From Tectiglobus sp965223355 (GTDB lineage Bacteria; Pseudomonadota; Alphaproteobacteria; Rhizobiales; Hyphomicrobiaceae), in contig CBDCWE010000003.1 in assembly GCA_965223355.1 (NCBI GenBank), positions 3,348,001-3,412,000 on the forward strand: 64,000 nt of DNA, given 5' to 3'. This document shows, one piece after another, positions 34,046-43,579 of this stretch (position 1 is its first letter; every line of letters starts with the position of its first letter). Made by a program: the position numbers and the translations under genes. Below the pieces are notes generated by a model. It did no database searches. It saw only the letters and a program-made list of their open reading frames with translations, and was not told where the DNA came from.

Positions 34046-36118
34046 ATGGCAAATCAGACCACTGAGCCCACTGGCCCGGCGCAACCAAAGACCGAAGGTG
34101 CGATCGCTAAGGCGAAGGCTGCCGCTGACACGTTGACGGGTTGGGCGCTGTTGGCGCCCGGCGAAGCGGGCCGCGCCTTGAGCGCAATGAGCGGGGCTAC
34201 GCGGGCCTGGATCGCAATTGCGCTCGGGGCCGTGGTGCTGCTCTCGATCAACGTGATTTCGAGCAACATCTTTCGCACCGCAAGCACCGATTTGACGGCG
34301 GGCGGCCTCTACTCAATCTCTGACAGCACGCGCAAAGTCCTCTCGACCATCGGCGAGCCGATCGACGTCAGGGTTTATTTCTCCAACAAGCTCGGTGAGG
34401 CAGCGCCAACCTATAAGCGGTATTTTGAGCGCGTCAGGGCGTTGTTTGAGCGCTATGCAGACATGTCGTCCGGCCAGCTGCGGGTGGCCTTCATCGAGCC
34501 GGAACCGTTTTCCGATGCCGAGGATCGCGCCGTCGCTGCGGGCCTTCGTGGGCTGCGGCTCAATTCGACCGGTGATCAGGGTTACTTCGGTTTGGTGGCG
34601 ACCAATTCGACGGATCAGCAGGAAGTCGTCGAGTTCTTTTCACCGGAGCGCGAAAAGTACCTCGAATACGATATGACCAAGCTGGTGCACAAACTGGCGG
34701 CACCGAAAAAGCTGGTCGTCGGCCTGATCAGTTCAATTCCGTTGCTCGGCGGCCAGTCGCGGCCACGGTTTCCGGGCCAACAGCCGCAGCAGTTCCCGAA
34801 GTGGACTGTGATGACGCAGATCGAAGACTTTTTCGAAGTTAGATCGATCGATCTTAACGCCAAGAAGATCCCCGACGACGTCGATGTTGTGATGATCGTG
34901 CAGCCATCCGGCCTGGCGCCAGAGACGGCTTATGCGATTGATCAGTTTGTGCTCAGCGGCAAAGCCGTGCTGGCGTTTATCGATCCGGTGCCGGAGATCG
35001 GGCGGATGATGAAACCGTCCTCCGGCGGCGGAACGCTCAATCCCGAGATGGCCAAGTTGCTCAAGGCGTGGGGCGTCGAGTTCGATCCCAAGAAGGTCGC
35101 CGGTGACGTGCAGATTGCGCGCCGGGTCCAAACCGCCGACCGCAACCGGCCGGTGGTTACCGAGTATATCTCGTGGCTGTCGGTGAAGCCGCCACTGATC
35201 AACCAGGAGGATGTGGTTGCCGGCAGTGTCAAGGTTCTCAACCTCGCCTCGTCCGGCTTCGTTGCGCCAGCGGACAAGGCTGCGACCAAGTTCGAACCGC
35301 TGTTTCAAACCACACCCGCCGCGATGGAAGTCGATGCCGCCAAGTTTCTAGCCTACCGGCCGGATCCGGTTTCCTTGTTGCGCGCCTACCGGGCCGGGTC
35401 GAAAGCACTGGTGCTGGCCGCCCGGATCACGGGCAACGTAAAAACCGCGTTCCCGAACGGCAAGCCGAAGCCGGCGAAATCGGACGACAACGCCGATACC
35501 AAGACGCCCGAAAAGGACGCCGCGAAACAGCCGGCAGCGGCGGGCGATGCCAAGCAGCTCAAGGCCGGCAAGCTCAATGCGATCGTGGTCGCCGACAGCG
35601 ACCTCCTCTACGATGAGTTCTGGGTGCAGATGCGTGAGCTGCTCGGGCAGCGGATCAGTTTGCCGATTGCCCACAACGCGGTGTTGGTCGTCAACATGCT
35701 GGAGAACCTTTCGGGCGGAGAGGCACTATCCGGTCTCAGAGGCCGCGGCGTTGATGAGCGTCCCTTTGATGTCGTGCAAGACATCCGCCGTGATGCCGAA
35801 CGCCGGTTCCGACAGAAAGAGGACACCCTGGTCAAGAAACTGACGGATCTGCGTGGCAAACTGGAAAAGGTTCAACAGCGCACCAAGGACGGTGCCTTGA
35901 TCCTCAGCGATGTGGATAAGAAGGCGGTCGATGAGTTTCGCGGCGAGATGGTTGCCACGCGCAAGGAGTTGCGCGACGTGAAGCACGCCATGCGTGCCGA
36001 TATCGATAGCCTCGAAGGCTGGCTCAAGTTCATCAACATTGCCGGTGTGCCGTTGGCGTTCGGTGTCGGCGGGATCGTTATGGCGATGATGCGCCGCCGC
36101 CGTCGCGCCGGCAAATAG
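34046..36118 (+). CDS. GldG-like auxiliary component of the ABC exporter
   Basis: 690 residues from ATG 34046, preceded by AGGAGGG. An N-terminal membrane helix (about 53-72) is followed by a large periplasmic part beginning LTAGGLYSISDSTRKVLSTIGEPIDVRVYFS, the start of the GldG/IFT52-like domain. Near 460-500 lies a low-complexity Lys/Ala/Pro linker (KPAKSDDNADTKTPEKDAAK). A coiled coil (about 585-650) and a C-terminal helix ending in a run of Arg follow. Membrane-anchored at both ends, it probably couples to the permease. The frame is open to 33395, but that part is a shadow of the permease gene. Confidence 0.9.
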   Translation: MANQTTEPTGPAQPKTEGAIAKAKAAADTLTGWALLAPGEAGRALSAMSGATRAWIAIALGAVVLLSINVISSNIFRTASTDLTAGGLYSISDSTRKVLSTIGEPIDVRVYFSNKLGEAAPTYKRYFERVRALFERYADMSSGQLRVAFIEPEPFSDAEDRAVAAGLRGLRLNSTGDQGYFGLVATNSTDQQEVVEFFSPEREKYLEYDMTKLVHKLAAPKKLVVGLISSIPLLGGQSRPRFPGQQPQQFPKWTVMTQIEDFFEVRSIDLNAKKIPDDVDVVMIVQPSGLAPETAYAIDQFVLSGKAVLAFIDPVPEIGRMMKPSSGGGTLNPEMAKLLKAWGVEFDPKKVAGDVQIARRVQTADRNRPVVTEYISWLSVKPPLINQEDVVAGSVKVLNLASSGFVAPADKAATKFEPLFQTTPAAMEVDAAKFLAYRPDPVSLLRAYRAGSKALVLAARITGNVKTAFPNGKPKPAKSDDNADTKTPEKDAAKQPAAAGDAKQLKAGKLNAIVVADSDLLYDEFWVQMRELLGQRISLPIAHNAVLVVNMLENLSGGEALSGLRGRGVDERPFDVVQDIRRDAERRFRQKEDTLVKKLTDLRGKLEKVQQRTKDGALILSDVDKKAVDEFRGEMVATRKELRDVKHAMRADIDSLEGWLKFINIAGVPLAFGVGGIVMAMMRRRRRAGK

Positions 36119-36137
36119 CACAGGGAGGACAACAGCG

Positions 36138-37292
36138 ATGGACTCCAAGCACCTTAGTATACTTGCGATCGCCGCCGCGGTGTCACTGGTCACCGCCGGC
36201 CTGGTGCACAGCGCCTATGATACCTGGACACAGGAAAAGCTCGACGGAACGCTGCTGTTTCCGCAATTTGACCAAGCCGGCGCAACGGTTGACAGGGTCA
36301 AGCTGCAACAGGGTGAAGTGACCCTCACGTTGACCAAGGACAAGGCCGGCGGCTGGAGCCTGCTCGAACGCGGCGGCTATCCGGTCGATGGCAAGAAGGT
36401 GCGCGATCTCCTCGTCAAAGTCGCCCGGGCGGAACTGGTCGAGACCAAAACGCGTGATCCAAAGCGCTATGATCTGCTCGAACTCGGTGATCCAGCCAAG
36501 GCCGGCACCACGGCGCGGCTGCTTCGGCTCAGCAGCGCCGGCGGCAAGGTGCTCGGTGAAGTGGTTGTCGGAAAGCGACGGCAAAGCGCATTCGGGGCCG
36601 GCAAGTCAGGCAGCTACGTGCGCAAGCCCGGCGACGCGCAAACCTGGCTGTCCAGCAGCGTCATTCGGTTGCCGATGGAGGTTTCCGATTGGGTCAAGCC
36701 GGTGTTCTTCCAACTGCCGTTGGACAAGATCAAGGCGATCAAACTGTCGCCGCCGGACGGTGCACCTGTCGACCTCGTCCTGGCACAGAACACGGCGGCT
36801 GACGGTGGCAAGCAGGCCAAAGCCAAGGATGGCAAGAAGCCCGAGCCCAAGTTCAGGTTCGCATCAGTGCCCGACGGCAAGACCACTAAGGACGGCGTCG
36901 ATGCAACCGTCATGGTCAAGGCGCTTGAGACCCTCGAGATGACGGATGTGCGCAAAGCCGAGGGCGCGAACGTGCCGAACACTGCCTCACGCATCCCCGT
37001 CACCGTTGAACTCAAGAACGGGCTCAAACTTGAAGCCTCGGTTCTCAAGATCGGGGACGATGAGCGCTGGGTGTCGATCAAGGTATTGAGCGACGGCAGC
37101 GACACCGAGACCGCGAATAAGCTGCGCGAAAAGCTGCATGACTGGCAGTTCAAGATTGCCGACTGGCGTTCGCGTCAGATTTTCAAGACGGCGGCTGAGA
37201 TGTTTGAGGATAAGACGCCAGCGCAGCCGGCCACCGAGCGGGCACCCGTCAAACCGCCCGCCGGTTTGGAGCAGGCGCCCGCCCGTCAGTAA
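36138..37292 (+). CDS. DUF4340 protein, last gene of the Gld-like ABC operon
   Basis: 384 residues preceded by AGGGAGGAC. An N-terminal membrane anchor (about 8-27) precedes a periplasmic domain repeated in DUF4340 proteins: KAGGWSLLERGGYPVDGKKV followed by LVKVARAELVETKTRDPKRY. The tail is Pro/Ala-rich. DUF4340 genes regularly follow GldG-like genes, so it is likely a structural part of this exporter. Function unknown. Confidence 0.9.
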   Translation: MDSKHLSILAIAAAVSLVTAGLVHSAYDTWTQEKLDGTLLFPQFDQAGATVDRVKLQQGEVTLTLTKDKAGGWSLLERGGYPVDGKKVRDLLVKVARAELVETKTRDPKRYDLLELGDPAKAGTTARLLRLSSAGGKVLGEVVVGKRRQSAFGAGKSGSYVRKPGDAQTWLSSSVIRLPMEVSDWVKPVFFQLPLDKIKAIKLSPPDGAPVDLVLAQNTAADGGKQAKAKDGKKPEPKFRFASVPDGKTTKDGVDATVMVKALETLEMTDVRKAEGANVPNTASRIPVTVELKNGLKLEASVLKIGDDERWVSIKVLSDGSDTETANKLREKLHDWQFKIADWRSRQIFKTAAEMFEDKTPAQPATERAPVKPPAGLEQAPARQ

Positions 37293-37340
37293 AGTTACCG
37301 CGTTCGGCGCCGCTCAAGATCAAATCATCGCGACACCAGA

Positions 37341-40300
37341 TCATCGCGCAGTTGCCAGAGCGGATCGGCGGTCGGCATCGCTTAGCAGCCCGGTTCGTGC
37401 GGTATTTGTCAGCCGGCCACGGCGGGCGAGGAGGGCGAAGGCCGGTGGCGTGAAGTAGAGCGAGACGACGGTCGACAACAGGACCCCGCCGGCGATCGAC
37501 ATCGCAAACGGCGGCCAGAAGCCACCGCCTTCAAGGATCAGCGGCAGGAAACCGCCGAATGTCGTCAGCGTCGTCGAGACGATGTGGCGGCTTTGGGCAA
37601 TGACCAGTTCGCGGATGCGGTTGACGTCGCCGGACAGGGCCAGCGGGTCTTCCTGCAGTGCCGTCATGATAATGATGGCGGCGTTGATTGACACCCCGAT
37701 CGAGCCGATGACGCCGATCACGGCCTGAATGCCGAACGGGTAGCCGAAGACGGCGAGCGCGAGCAGGCTGAGCCCCATCGACAGCACGGCGACGACCGCC
37801 GCGATCAGCGACAGTCGGTATGACCCGAATGTCAGGACGATGACGGCGATGCTGAGCGCGATGATGATGCCAAGCGTCGAGATCAAGTTGCGCAAGACAT
37901 CATCGCGGGCATCGGCGTCGCCACCGACTTCGAAGCGATAGCCGGGCGGCAGCCTGAAACCGTCGGCGGCAATACGCGCCTGGACCTCTTTCAAGGCTTC
38001 CTCGGGCAGCACCTGGCGATGAACGAAGCCTTGGATGGTGTTGATCCGCTCACCGTTGCGCCGGAAAATCGGAGTTTCGGCGGGCGCGAGTTTAAGGGTG
38101 CCGAGTGCGGTTAGCGGAATGCCCGGATAGGCTCCGCCGCGCGCGTTGGCCGGTGCTCCCGCCGGTATGATGTCGATAGCGCGCACGGCCGAGACATCGG
38201 CGCGGTCGTTGTCGCCCACGCGTACGCGCACTGGAAGCTCCTCACTGCCTTCGATCAGCGAGCCACCCGTGCTGCCCTCCAGTGATGCATTGAGCTGGCC
38301 GGCAACGTTGTTCAGCTGCAAGCCGGCAAGACGCACCTTGTCCTCATTGAGATCGACGATCACCTTGGGCGCGCCGCCGGTCAGCTGCGTGCGTGTCTGA
38401 ACGATATCCGGCACTTCGTTCATGCGGCCGCGAATGTGTTCCCCGATCGCGCGAAGCTGGCCGAGTTCGGGGCCGACAACGCGGATCTCGACGGGTGCGG
38501 TGACGGGCGGGCCTTGCACCAGACCGCGGACGATCACTCTGGCATCCGGAACCTCGGCGTCCAACGTGCGCTGCAGGCGCCCGAGAACGGCTTCGGTTGC
38601 CGCCGGTGAACTGGTTGTCACCAGTGCTTCGGCAAAGCTCGGCCGGTTATCCTGGTTGGCGATCATGTTGTAATAGAACGCCGGTGCGCTTTCGCCAATC
38701 ACCCAGTTGACCGCGCGCACCTCCTGTTGCTTGCGGATCAATGCGTCGGTGCGCAGCGCCACGCGTTGCGTCTCGGCAATCGCCGCCCCGTCGGGCAGTT
38801 TCACCTGGACATAGAACTGGTTGCGATCGACGCCGGGGAAGAATTGGGCGCGCAGTGTTGGGAAGGCCCCGAAGCCGATTGCGGGCAGGATCAAAGCAAT
38901 CAGGATCGCGAGCCGCGGGCGGGCGAGAGCAAGCCCGATCGACCAGCCAAAGAGGCCGGACCGGTGTTGTGCCTGTGCCGGCTTCGGTGTTGCCGTCAAC
39001 AGCCAGCCGGACAGCGCCGGCGTGATGGTCAACGCCAGGACCAGCGAAGCGACCAGCATGATGATCACCGAGATGGCGATGGCACCGACGAAGTCGCCGG
39101 CCGGGCCGGGCAGCATCGCCATCGGCATGAAGGCCAGCGCGGTCGTCGCCGTTGACGCGAGCAAGGGCACGGCCAGGCGTTTGACGGCGCCGTCGACGGC
39201 ATCCAATCGCGACACGCCGCGGGCCAATCTGCGCCGAATATCGTCCGTCATGACAATGCCAGCGTCGACCAACAGGCCAAGGGCGACTATCAGGCCGGTA
39301 ACCGACATCTGATGGATCGAAATACCGACGGCGCGCAGGCCGGAGATCGAGATCAAGGTCGCGAGCGGCAGGATCACGGCGACAATCAGGGCGGCGCGCC
39401 AGCCGAGGGTGAGGACCAGCACGCCAACCACCAGCCCGACCCCTATGGCAAGGTTCTGGAGCACCCCGGTCAGGCGCTCTGATGTGTAGACCGATTGGTC
39501 GAATAGGACTTTGAATTCGAGGCTGGCCGGCAGCTCGCGACGGAACGCGTCATAGACGGCGTTGACCTTGGCGATCCAGGCATCGACCTGCAAATCATCC
39601 TGCATTCGCGCGGCGATAAGAATGGCGGGTTTGCCGTCCGCGTAAGCAATGCTGGCGGGCGGGCGGCGAACGGACTTTGCAACCGTCGCGATATCCGAGA
39701 CGCGCACCACGCGGGCGCCATCGCGTTCGAGGACCGGAATGCGGGCGATGCGCTCCAGCGATTTGATTTCACCGGTGATCTCGATCAACAGATCCGCCCG
39801 ACGTCCGCGAACGAGACCGGCGCTCACCTTGCTGTCGGCACGGCGGATGGCGGCCGAAACCTGGTCGGCGGTGAGGCCCACCGAAGCGAGTTTGCGCGGG
39901 TCGATACTGACAATGATTTCCTCGGCCTGCGCACCGTAAAGGCGCACGTAGCGCGATCCGGACAAAGCGCGCAGGCGGTCTTGCAGGAGTTCGGCGTAGC
40001 GGCGCTTGACGGCGGCGCTGACGTTGCCGCCATCGCCGGCAACCAGCGCCCCGATCGCGGTAAACGCCCCGGTTCGGTCGTCGTCGAAACTTGGCTCCGG
40101 CACACCAGCCGGGAACTTCGCGGCGGCATCGGCAAGCGCGTCGCGAATGCGCGACCAGGCCTGGTCGATGTCAGCTTGCGAGATGAACTGGGAGAGTTCG
40201 ACCTGGATCACCGAAATTCCGGATCTCGATGTCGACGTTATCTCGACGATCTCTTCGATCTGGCGCAGCTCTTCCTCGACTTTCTCGGTCACCAGGGCTT

Positions 40301-40472
40301 CGACGCGCGCCGGACCTGCACCCGGATAGGGTGTTACGATGGTTGCAAACAAATTGGTGATCGTCGGGTCTTCCTGGCGACCGATGGTCATCAGACCGGA
40401 TATGCCCGCCGACAGGATCATGAGGACCGCGAGAGCAAACAGGCGCTTGTCGCGATAAAACAGGGTGCGCAT
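37341..40472 (-). CDS. RND efflux pump inner-membrane subunit
   Basis: 1043-residue resistance-nodulation-division protein with two repeats of a periplasmic loop plus membrane bundle. The start MRTLFYRDKRLF leads into the first helix; FDQSVYTSERL and the C-terminal helix block fit the family. In helix 4 the usual proton-relay pair DD of AcrB appears as VDAGIVMTDDI, keeping one Asp. In helix 10 the usual SAKNA is SINAA, so the relay Lys is missing. The adaptor gene lies 51 bp upstream. No outer-membrane factor gene is adjacent, so a TolC from elsewhere would be needed. Confidence 0.93.
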   Translation of the reverse strand: MRTLFYRDKRLFALAVLMILSAGISGLMTIGRQEDPTITNLFATIVTPYPGAGPARVEALVTEKVEEELRQIEEIVEITSTSRSGISVIQVELSQFISQADIDQAWSRIRDALADAAAKFPAGVPEPSFDDDRTGAFTAIGALVAGDGGNVSAAVKRRYAELLQDRLRALSGSRYVRLYGAQAEEIIVSIDPRKLASVGLTADQVSAAIRRADSKVSAGLVRGRRADLLIEITGEIKSLERIARIPVLERDGARVVRVSDIATVAKSVRRPPASIAYADGKPAILIAARMQDDLQVDAWIAKVNAVYDAFRRELPASLEFKVLFDQSVYTSERLTGVLQNLAIGVGLVVGVLVLTLGWRAALIVAVILPLATLISISGLRAVGISIHQMSVTGLIVALGLLVDAGIVMTDDIRRRLARGVSRLDAVDGAVKRLAVPLLASTATTALAFMPMAMLPGPAGDFVGAIAISVIIMLVASLVLALTITPALSGWLLTATPKPAQAQHRSGLFGWSIGLALARPRLAILIALILPAIGFGAFPTLRAQFFPGVDRNQFYVQVKLPDGAAIAETQRVALRTDALIRKQQEVRAVNWVIGESAPAFYYNMIANQDNRPSFAEALVTTSSPAATEAVLGRLQRTLDAEVPDARVIVRGLVQGPPVTAPVEIRVVGPELGQLRAIGEHIRGRMNEVPDIVQTRTQLTGGAPKVIVDLNEDKVRLAGLQLNNVAGQLNASLEGSTGGSLIEGSEELPVRVRVGDNDRADVSAVRAIDIIPAGAPANARGGAYPGIPLTALGTLKLAPAETPIFRRNGERINTIQGFVHRQVLPEEALKEVQARIAADGFRLPPGYRFEVGGDADARDDVLRNLISTLGIIIALSIAVIVLTFGSYRLSLIAAVVAVLSMGLSLLALAVFGYPFGIQAVIGVIGSIGVSINAAIIIMTALQEDPLALSGDVNRIRELVIAQSRHIVSTTLTTFGGFLPLILEGGGFWPPFAMSIAGGVLLSTVVSLYFTPPAFALLARRGRLTNTARTGLLSDADRRSALATAR

Positions 40473-40523
40473 TGTGGACCTCGCGCTTTGATAGGCCGGG
40501 TTCGCGGCGGCGGTTCAGGTCTT

Positions 40524-41720
40524 TCAATTGAACCGGGCAAGCACGACACGTTGGCCGGGCGTAATGCGGTTGGTGCCTTTGGTGACAACCTTGTCACCGT
40601 CGCTGAGGGCGCCTCGCACGAACGCACGACCAGCGGCAACATGCAGCACTTCGACGGCTTCGCGACGGATGGTCGGGGATTTGCCGGTCTCATCGGCCAG
40701 CATCACCGTCCACAGACCTTTGCGGCCCTCGACCAGCGCCGACAGCGGCACCCAAAATCCCCGTGCATCGATCCGGCGTTCGAGTTCGAGGACAGCAAGC
40801 TCACCAAGCGGTGTCTTGGTTTGACCGGCCAGAGTGAACAGCGCCGTGACCGTGCGCGACTGGGTTTCAATATCGGAACGCAGGGCTTTCAGCGACGCGT
40901 TCAATCGTTCACCGTCGGTGCGCAACGTGTAGGCGTCGCCGATCGTCAGGCTCTTGGCGGCTTCGGGTGATACGCCAATGCGGGCCCGTTGATTGGCGGT
41001 CTCCAGCAATCGCAGAACCGTCGTCCCGGCGCCGACCACGGCACCTTCATCGAGATTGCGCGCAGCCACAGTGCCATCGAACGGGGCTTTCAGCTCGGAT
41101 TTGCGAAGATCGACATCAAGGGCTTGGATTGCGGCCTCGACGCGGGCGATCGCGGCGTCGAGGCGGGCGACGCTGAAGCGGGCCTCATCATAGCGCTGCT
41201 GAGGGCTCCAACCGCGCGACTGAAGCTTGTTCTGGCGGCTCATCGTCAGCTTGGCGAGATCGCGCTGCGCTTCCAGTTCGCGGCGCTGGGCAATCAATGC
41301 GCGGCGGTTGGCCGACAGTTTGGCGCTGTCGAGGCGAGCGACAACCGCGCCCTTCTTGACGAGATCACCCTCGTCAAACGTGATTGCGATGACGAGGCCC
41401 TCGCGCTCGAACGCCAGTGCGGTGTCGCGGGCCGCTTCCAGGCGACCGACAAAGCCGCGCTTGATCGTATAGTGATCCGCCCAAGTGACGCGCTCAGTTG
41501 CAACGGTAATCACCGGGTTGGCGGTGGCTCCGGCGCGCTTGGCAGCCCGCGAATGTAATGCTGTCACGGCGACCACGACGACGCCAATCGCAAGCCCGGT
41601 GGTGAGCAGGACGGCGGCGGCATTGCCGAGGCGATGGCGCATCGCGCGCGCGCCGGCGGCAGGCTCTCGGTCCGGCGTCGCGATCTGTTCGGCGTTATCG
41701 CGGCATTGCAGGTTGCTCAT
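40524..41720 (-). CDS. RND periplasmic adaptor (membrane fusion protein)
   Basis: 398 residues. An N-terminal cytoplasmic stub is followed by a membrane anchor (about 32-50). The lipoyl halves are split by a coiled-coil hairpin (ALIAQRRELEAQRDLAKLTMSRQNKL onward), and then come the beta-barrel and membrane-proximal domains. The motif DLRKSELKAPFDGTVAARNLDEG is typical of HlyD/AcrA adaptors. It links the RND pump encoded downstream to an outer-membrane channel. It is transcribed away from the TetR gene, with the palindromic operator at 41779-41826 between the starts. Confidence 0.93.
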   Translation of the reverse strand: MSNLQCRDNAEQIATPDREPAAGARAMRHRLGNAAAVLLTTGLAIGVVVVAVTALHSRAAKRAGATANPVITVATERVTWADHYTIKRGFVGRLEAARDTALAFEREGLVIAITFDEGDLVKKGAVVARLDSAKLSANRRALIAQRRELEAQRDLAKLTMSRQNKLQSRGWSPQQRYDEARFSVARLDAAIARVEAAIQALDVDLRKSELKAPFDGTVAARNLDEGAVVGAGTTVLRLLETANQRARIGVSPEAAKSLTIGDAYTLRTDGERLNASLKALRSDIETQSRTVTALFTLAGQTKTPLGELAVLELERRIDARGFWVPLSALVEGRKGLWTVMLADETGKSPTIRREAVEVLHVAAGRAFVRGALSDGDKVVTKGTNRITPGQRVVLARFN

Positions 41721-41778
41721 GATCTCAACCTTTCATGGCAATCTTCGACTTGATGCTGCATGTTACGAGTGCTAACTT

Positions 41779-41826
41779 ATGTTAGATCAACTAACTTCGC
41801 AACCGCAAAGTTAGTTGATCTAACAT
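41779..41826. promoter_or_regulatory. Palindromic operator between the RND operon and the TetR gene
   Basis: A 48-bp palindrome with perfect 19-bp arms (ATGTTAGATCAACTAACTT and its inverse) around a 10-base spacer. Each arm contains a smaller imperfect palindrome, GTTAGATCAACTAAC at 41781-41795 and its inverse at 41810-41824, 29 bp apart. Two such sites on one DNA face suit two TetR dimers bound side by side. It lies 58 bp upstream of the adaptor start and 27 bp upstream of the TetR start, fitting control of both. Confidence 0.85.
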
Positions 41827-41853
41827 TCACGGTTTGGTGATACAGTGGACGGC

Positions 41854-42552
41854 ATGGACGAAAAGACAACCGCCGACGCCCCCGACCAGGCTGCAGAGCG
41901 GGGATCTGCACCGGGCTCCAACCCCGACGCCGTGCGCTCCAAGACCGCGTACCACCATGGCGATTTGCGCGAAGCACTGATCGCTGCGGCGTTTCAGCTG
42001 GTCGCGGAGCGCGGTGCCGAACATTTCACCGTCGCCGACGCCTGCCGCCTTGCCGGCGTTTCCACGGCGGCACCCTACAAGCATTTCCGCGATCGTGACG
42101 AAATCCTCGAAGCGGTCGTGACCCGCGGCTTCGACGTTCTGGCGGACCAATCGATGGCGGCCGTTGCGCGTCATGGTGAAGGTACGCTGGCAGGCATCGC
42201 GGCGATGGGCGAGGCTTACGTCAATTTCGCGGTCGAACAGCAGGCGCTGTTTCGTCTGATGTTCGGTCAACACCCGACGCTCAAAGCGGCCGAGTGTGTG
42301 GTCGATGAGGGGCGCGACTGCTTTGCTAAAGTCATCCAGCAAGTGGCCCTGTTCTGCGTCAAAAATGATGTTGATGGCGATGCCACGGAAATTGCGCTGC
42401 GGTTGTGGACATTTGTGCACGGTGCCGCATCACTGACGATCGATGAAGACTACGACAAGGTGGCGCCTGATTTTGACGTTCACGGCATGGTGCGCGACAC
42501 CACGCCACTGCTGCTCAATCTGAGCGGCGCACGCCGCGCGCCATGTAGTTGA
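41854..42552 (+). CDS. TetR/AcrR-family repressor with WHG-type C-terminal domain
   Basis: 232 residues from ATG 41854; GTG 41845 is an alternative. The TetR helix-turn-helix spans about 38-80 (ALIAAAFQLVAERGAEHFTV, then CRLAGVSTAAPYKHFRDRDE). The ligand-binding domain contains WTFVHGAASL, the Trp/His/Gly signature of the WHG subgroup. It is divergent from the RND operon and most likely its local repressor, responding to a pump substrate. Its 3' end overlaps the convergent ubiG gene by 38 bp. Confidence 0.92.
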   Translation: MDEKTTADAPDQAAERGSAPGSNPDAVRSKTAYHHGDLREALIAAAFQLVAERGAEHFTVADACRLAGVSTAAPYKHFRDRDEILEAVVTRGFDVLADQSMAAVARHGEGTLAGIAAMGEAYVNFAVEQQALFRLMFGQHPTLKAAECVVDEGRDCFAKVIQQVALFCVKNDVDGDATEIALRLWTFVHGAASLTIDEDYDKVAPDFDVHGMVRDTTPLLLNLSGARRAPCS

Positions 42553-43291
42553 CGTCGGTGTCATCGGACAGTGACCACTGATCCTTGAACGGATTGTAGA
42601 CGACGCCCATCGCACCGAAATCAGCAAGGCCCGCGGCTTGCATGTGTTGCTTGAGCTCGGATGGGCGGACGAACTTGTCCCACTGATGCGTGCCGACGGG
42701 CAGCCAGCGCAGGATATATTCGGCGCCAATGATGGCGAGCGCGTAGGATTTCGGCGTCCGGTTGATGGTCGACATGATCGCCAGGCCGCCGGGGCGAACC
42801 AGTTCTGCGATCGTGGCAACGAAGGCCGCTGGGGCCGGCACGTGTTCAATGACCTCAAGGCAGGTGACCAAGTCGAAGGTGCGACCCTCAGCGGCGAGGT
42901 CTTCAACTGTGACGGCCAGATAGTCGATCTCGAGGCCGTTTGCCGCTGCGTGGGCTTTGGCGGTGTCGATGTTTTCGCGGGCCGGGTCGATGCCGGTGAC
43001 GGTGCCGCCCAAACGGGCCAGGGGCTCGCTGATCAGTCCGCCACCGCAACCGACATCGAGACAGGTCAGGCCACGCAGCGGTTTGAGACCCGGTGAACCA
43101 ACCTCAAAATGGCCGATGGCGGTTTGGCGGATGTAGTTCAGACGCGTCGGCCCGATTTGGTGCAGCGCTCGAAACGGCCCGTTCGTATCCCACCATTGCG
43201 TGGCCTGGCGGGCGAACTGCGCGACTTCTCGCTGATCGAGATTGCGGTCAGTGTCGCTGGCATCGGGGTTGCGGGGTGTCGAGTCTGGCAT
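42515..43291 (-). CDS. ubiG: UbiG, ubiquinone biosynthesis O-methyltransferase
   Basis: 258 residues. Performs the two O-methylation steps of ubiquinone synthesis using S-adenosylmethionine. The SAM-binding motif is CLDVGCGGGLISEPLARLG, with GIDPA (motif II), CLEVIEHV and PGGLAIMSTINRT. The early block WWDTNGPFRALHQIGPTRL is specific to UbiG. It is divergent from lysC and convergent with the TetR gene. Between its start and 43375 lies a run of G/T-rich short repeats (GGGTTGGG-like) of unknown role. Confidence 0.96.
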   Translation of the reverse strand: MPDSTPRNPDASDTDRNLDQREVAQFARQATQWWDTNGPFRALHQIGPTRLNYIRQTAIGHFEVGSPGLKPLRGLTCLDVGCGGGLISEPLARLGGTVTGIDPARENIDTAKAHAAANGLEIDYLAVTVEDLAAEGRTFDLVTCLEVIEHVPAPAAFVATIAELVRPGGLAIMSTINRTPKSYALAIIGAEYILRWLPVGTHQWDKFVRPSELKQHMQAAGLADFGAMGVVYNPFKDQWSLSDDTDVNYMARGVRRSD

Positions 43292-43579
43292 ATCGAGTTC
43301 CGACCGGCGCGGTGCCTTGGGTTGGGCTTCGGGTTGGGCCTGGGGTTGGGTCTTGGGTTTGGCCTTGTGTTTACATGACTGTGCAAGTTGCGGTAATCAA
43401 GTGTTCCCGATAAGACTACGCCGCGCCCTGTATTGAAGCCAGTTCGCGGTTTGTCCGGTTTATTCAGCCCGACCTGCGGCACTGGCCGGCGGTCAGGCGT
43501 CAATCTCCTGGTATCAGGCAACACAAACTCATCTGACCTGCCGGCGGCGGCGCTCCCGGCAGCTTCAACGGGCAAGCCA

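Noticed and set aside
39981..40970. Plus-strand frame across the RND/adaptor junction
   Set aside because: It lies opposite two strongly supported genes and shows no motifs.
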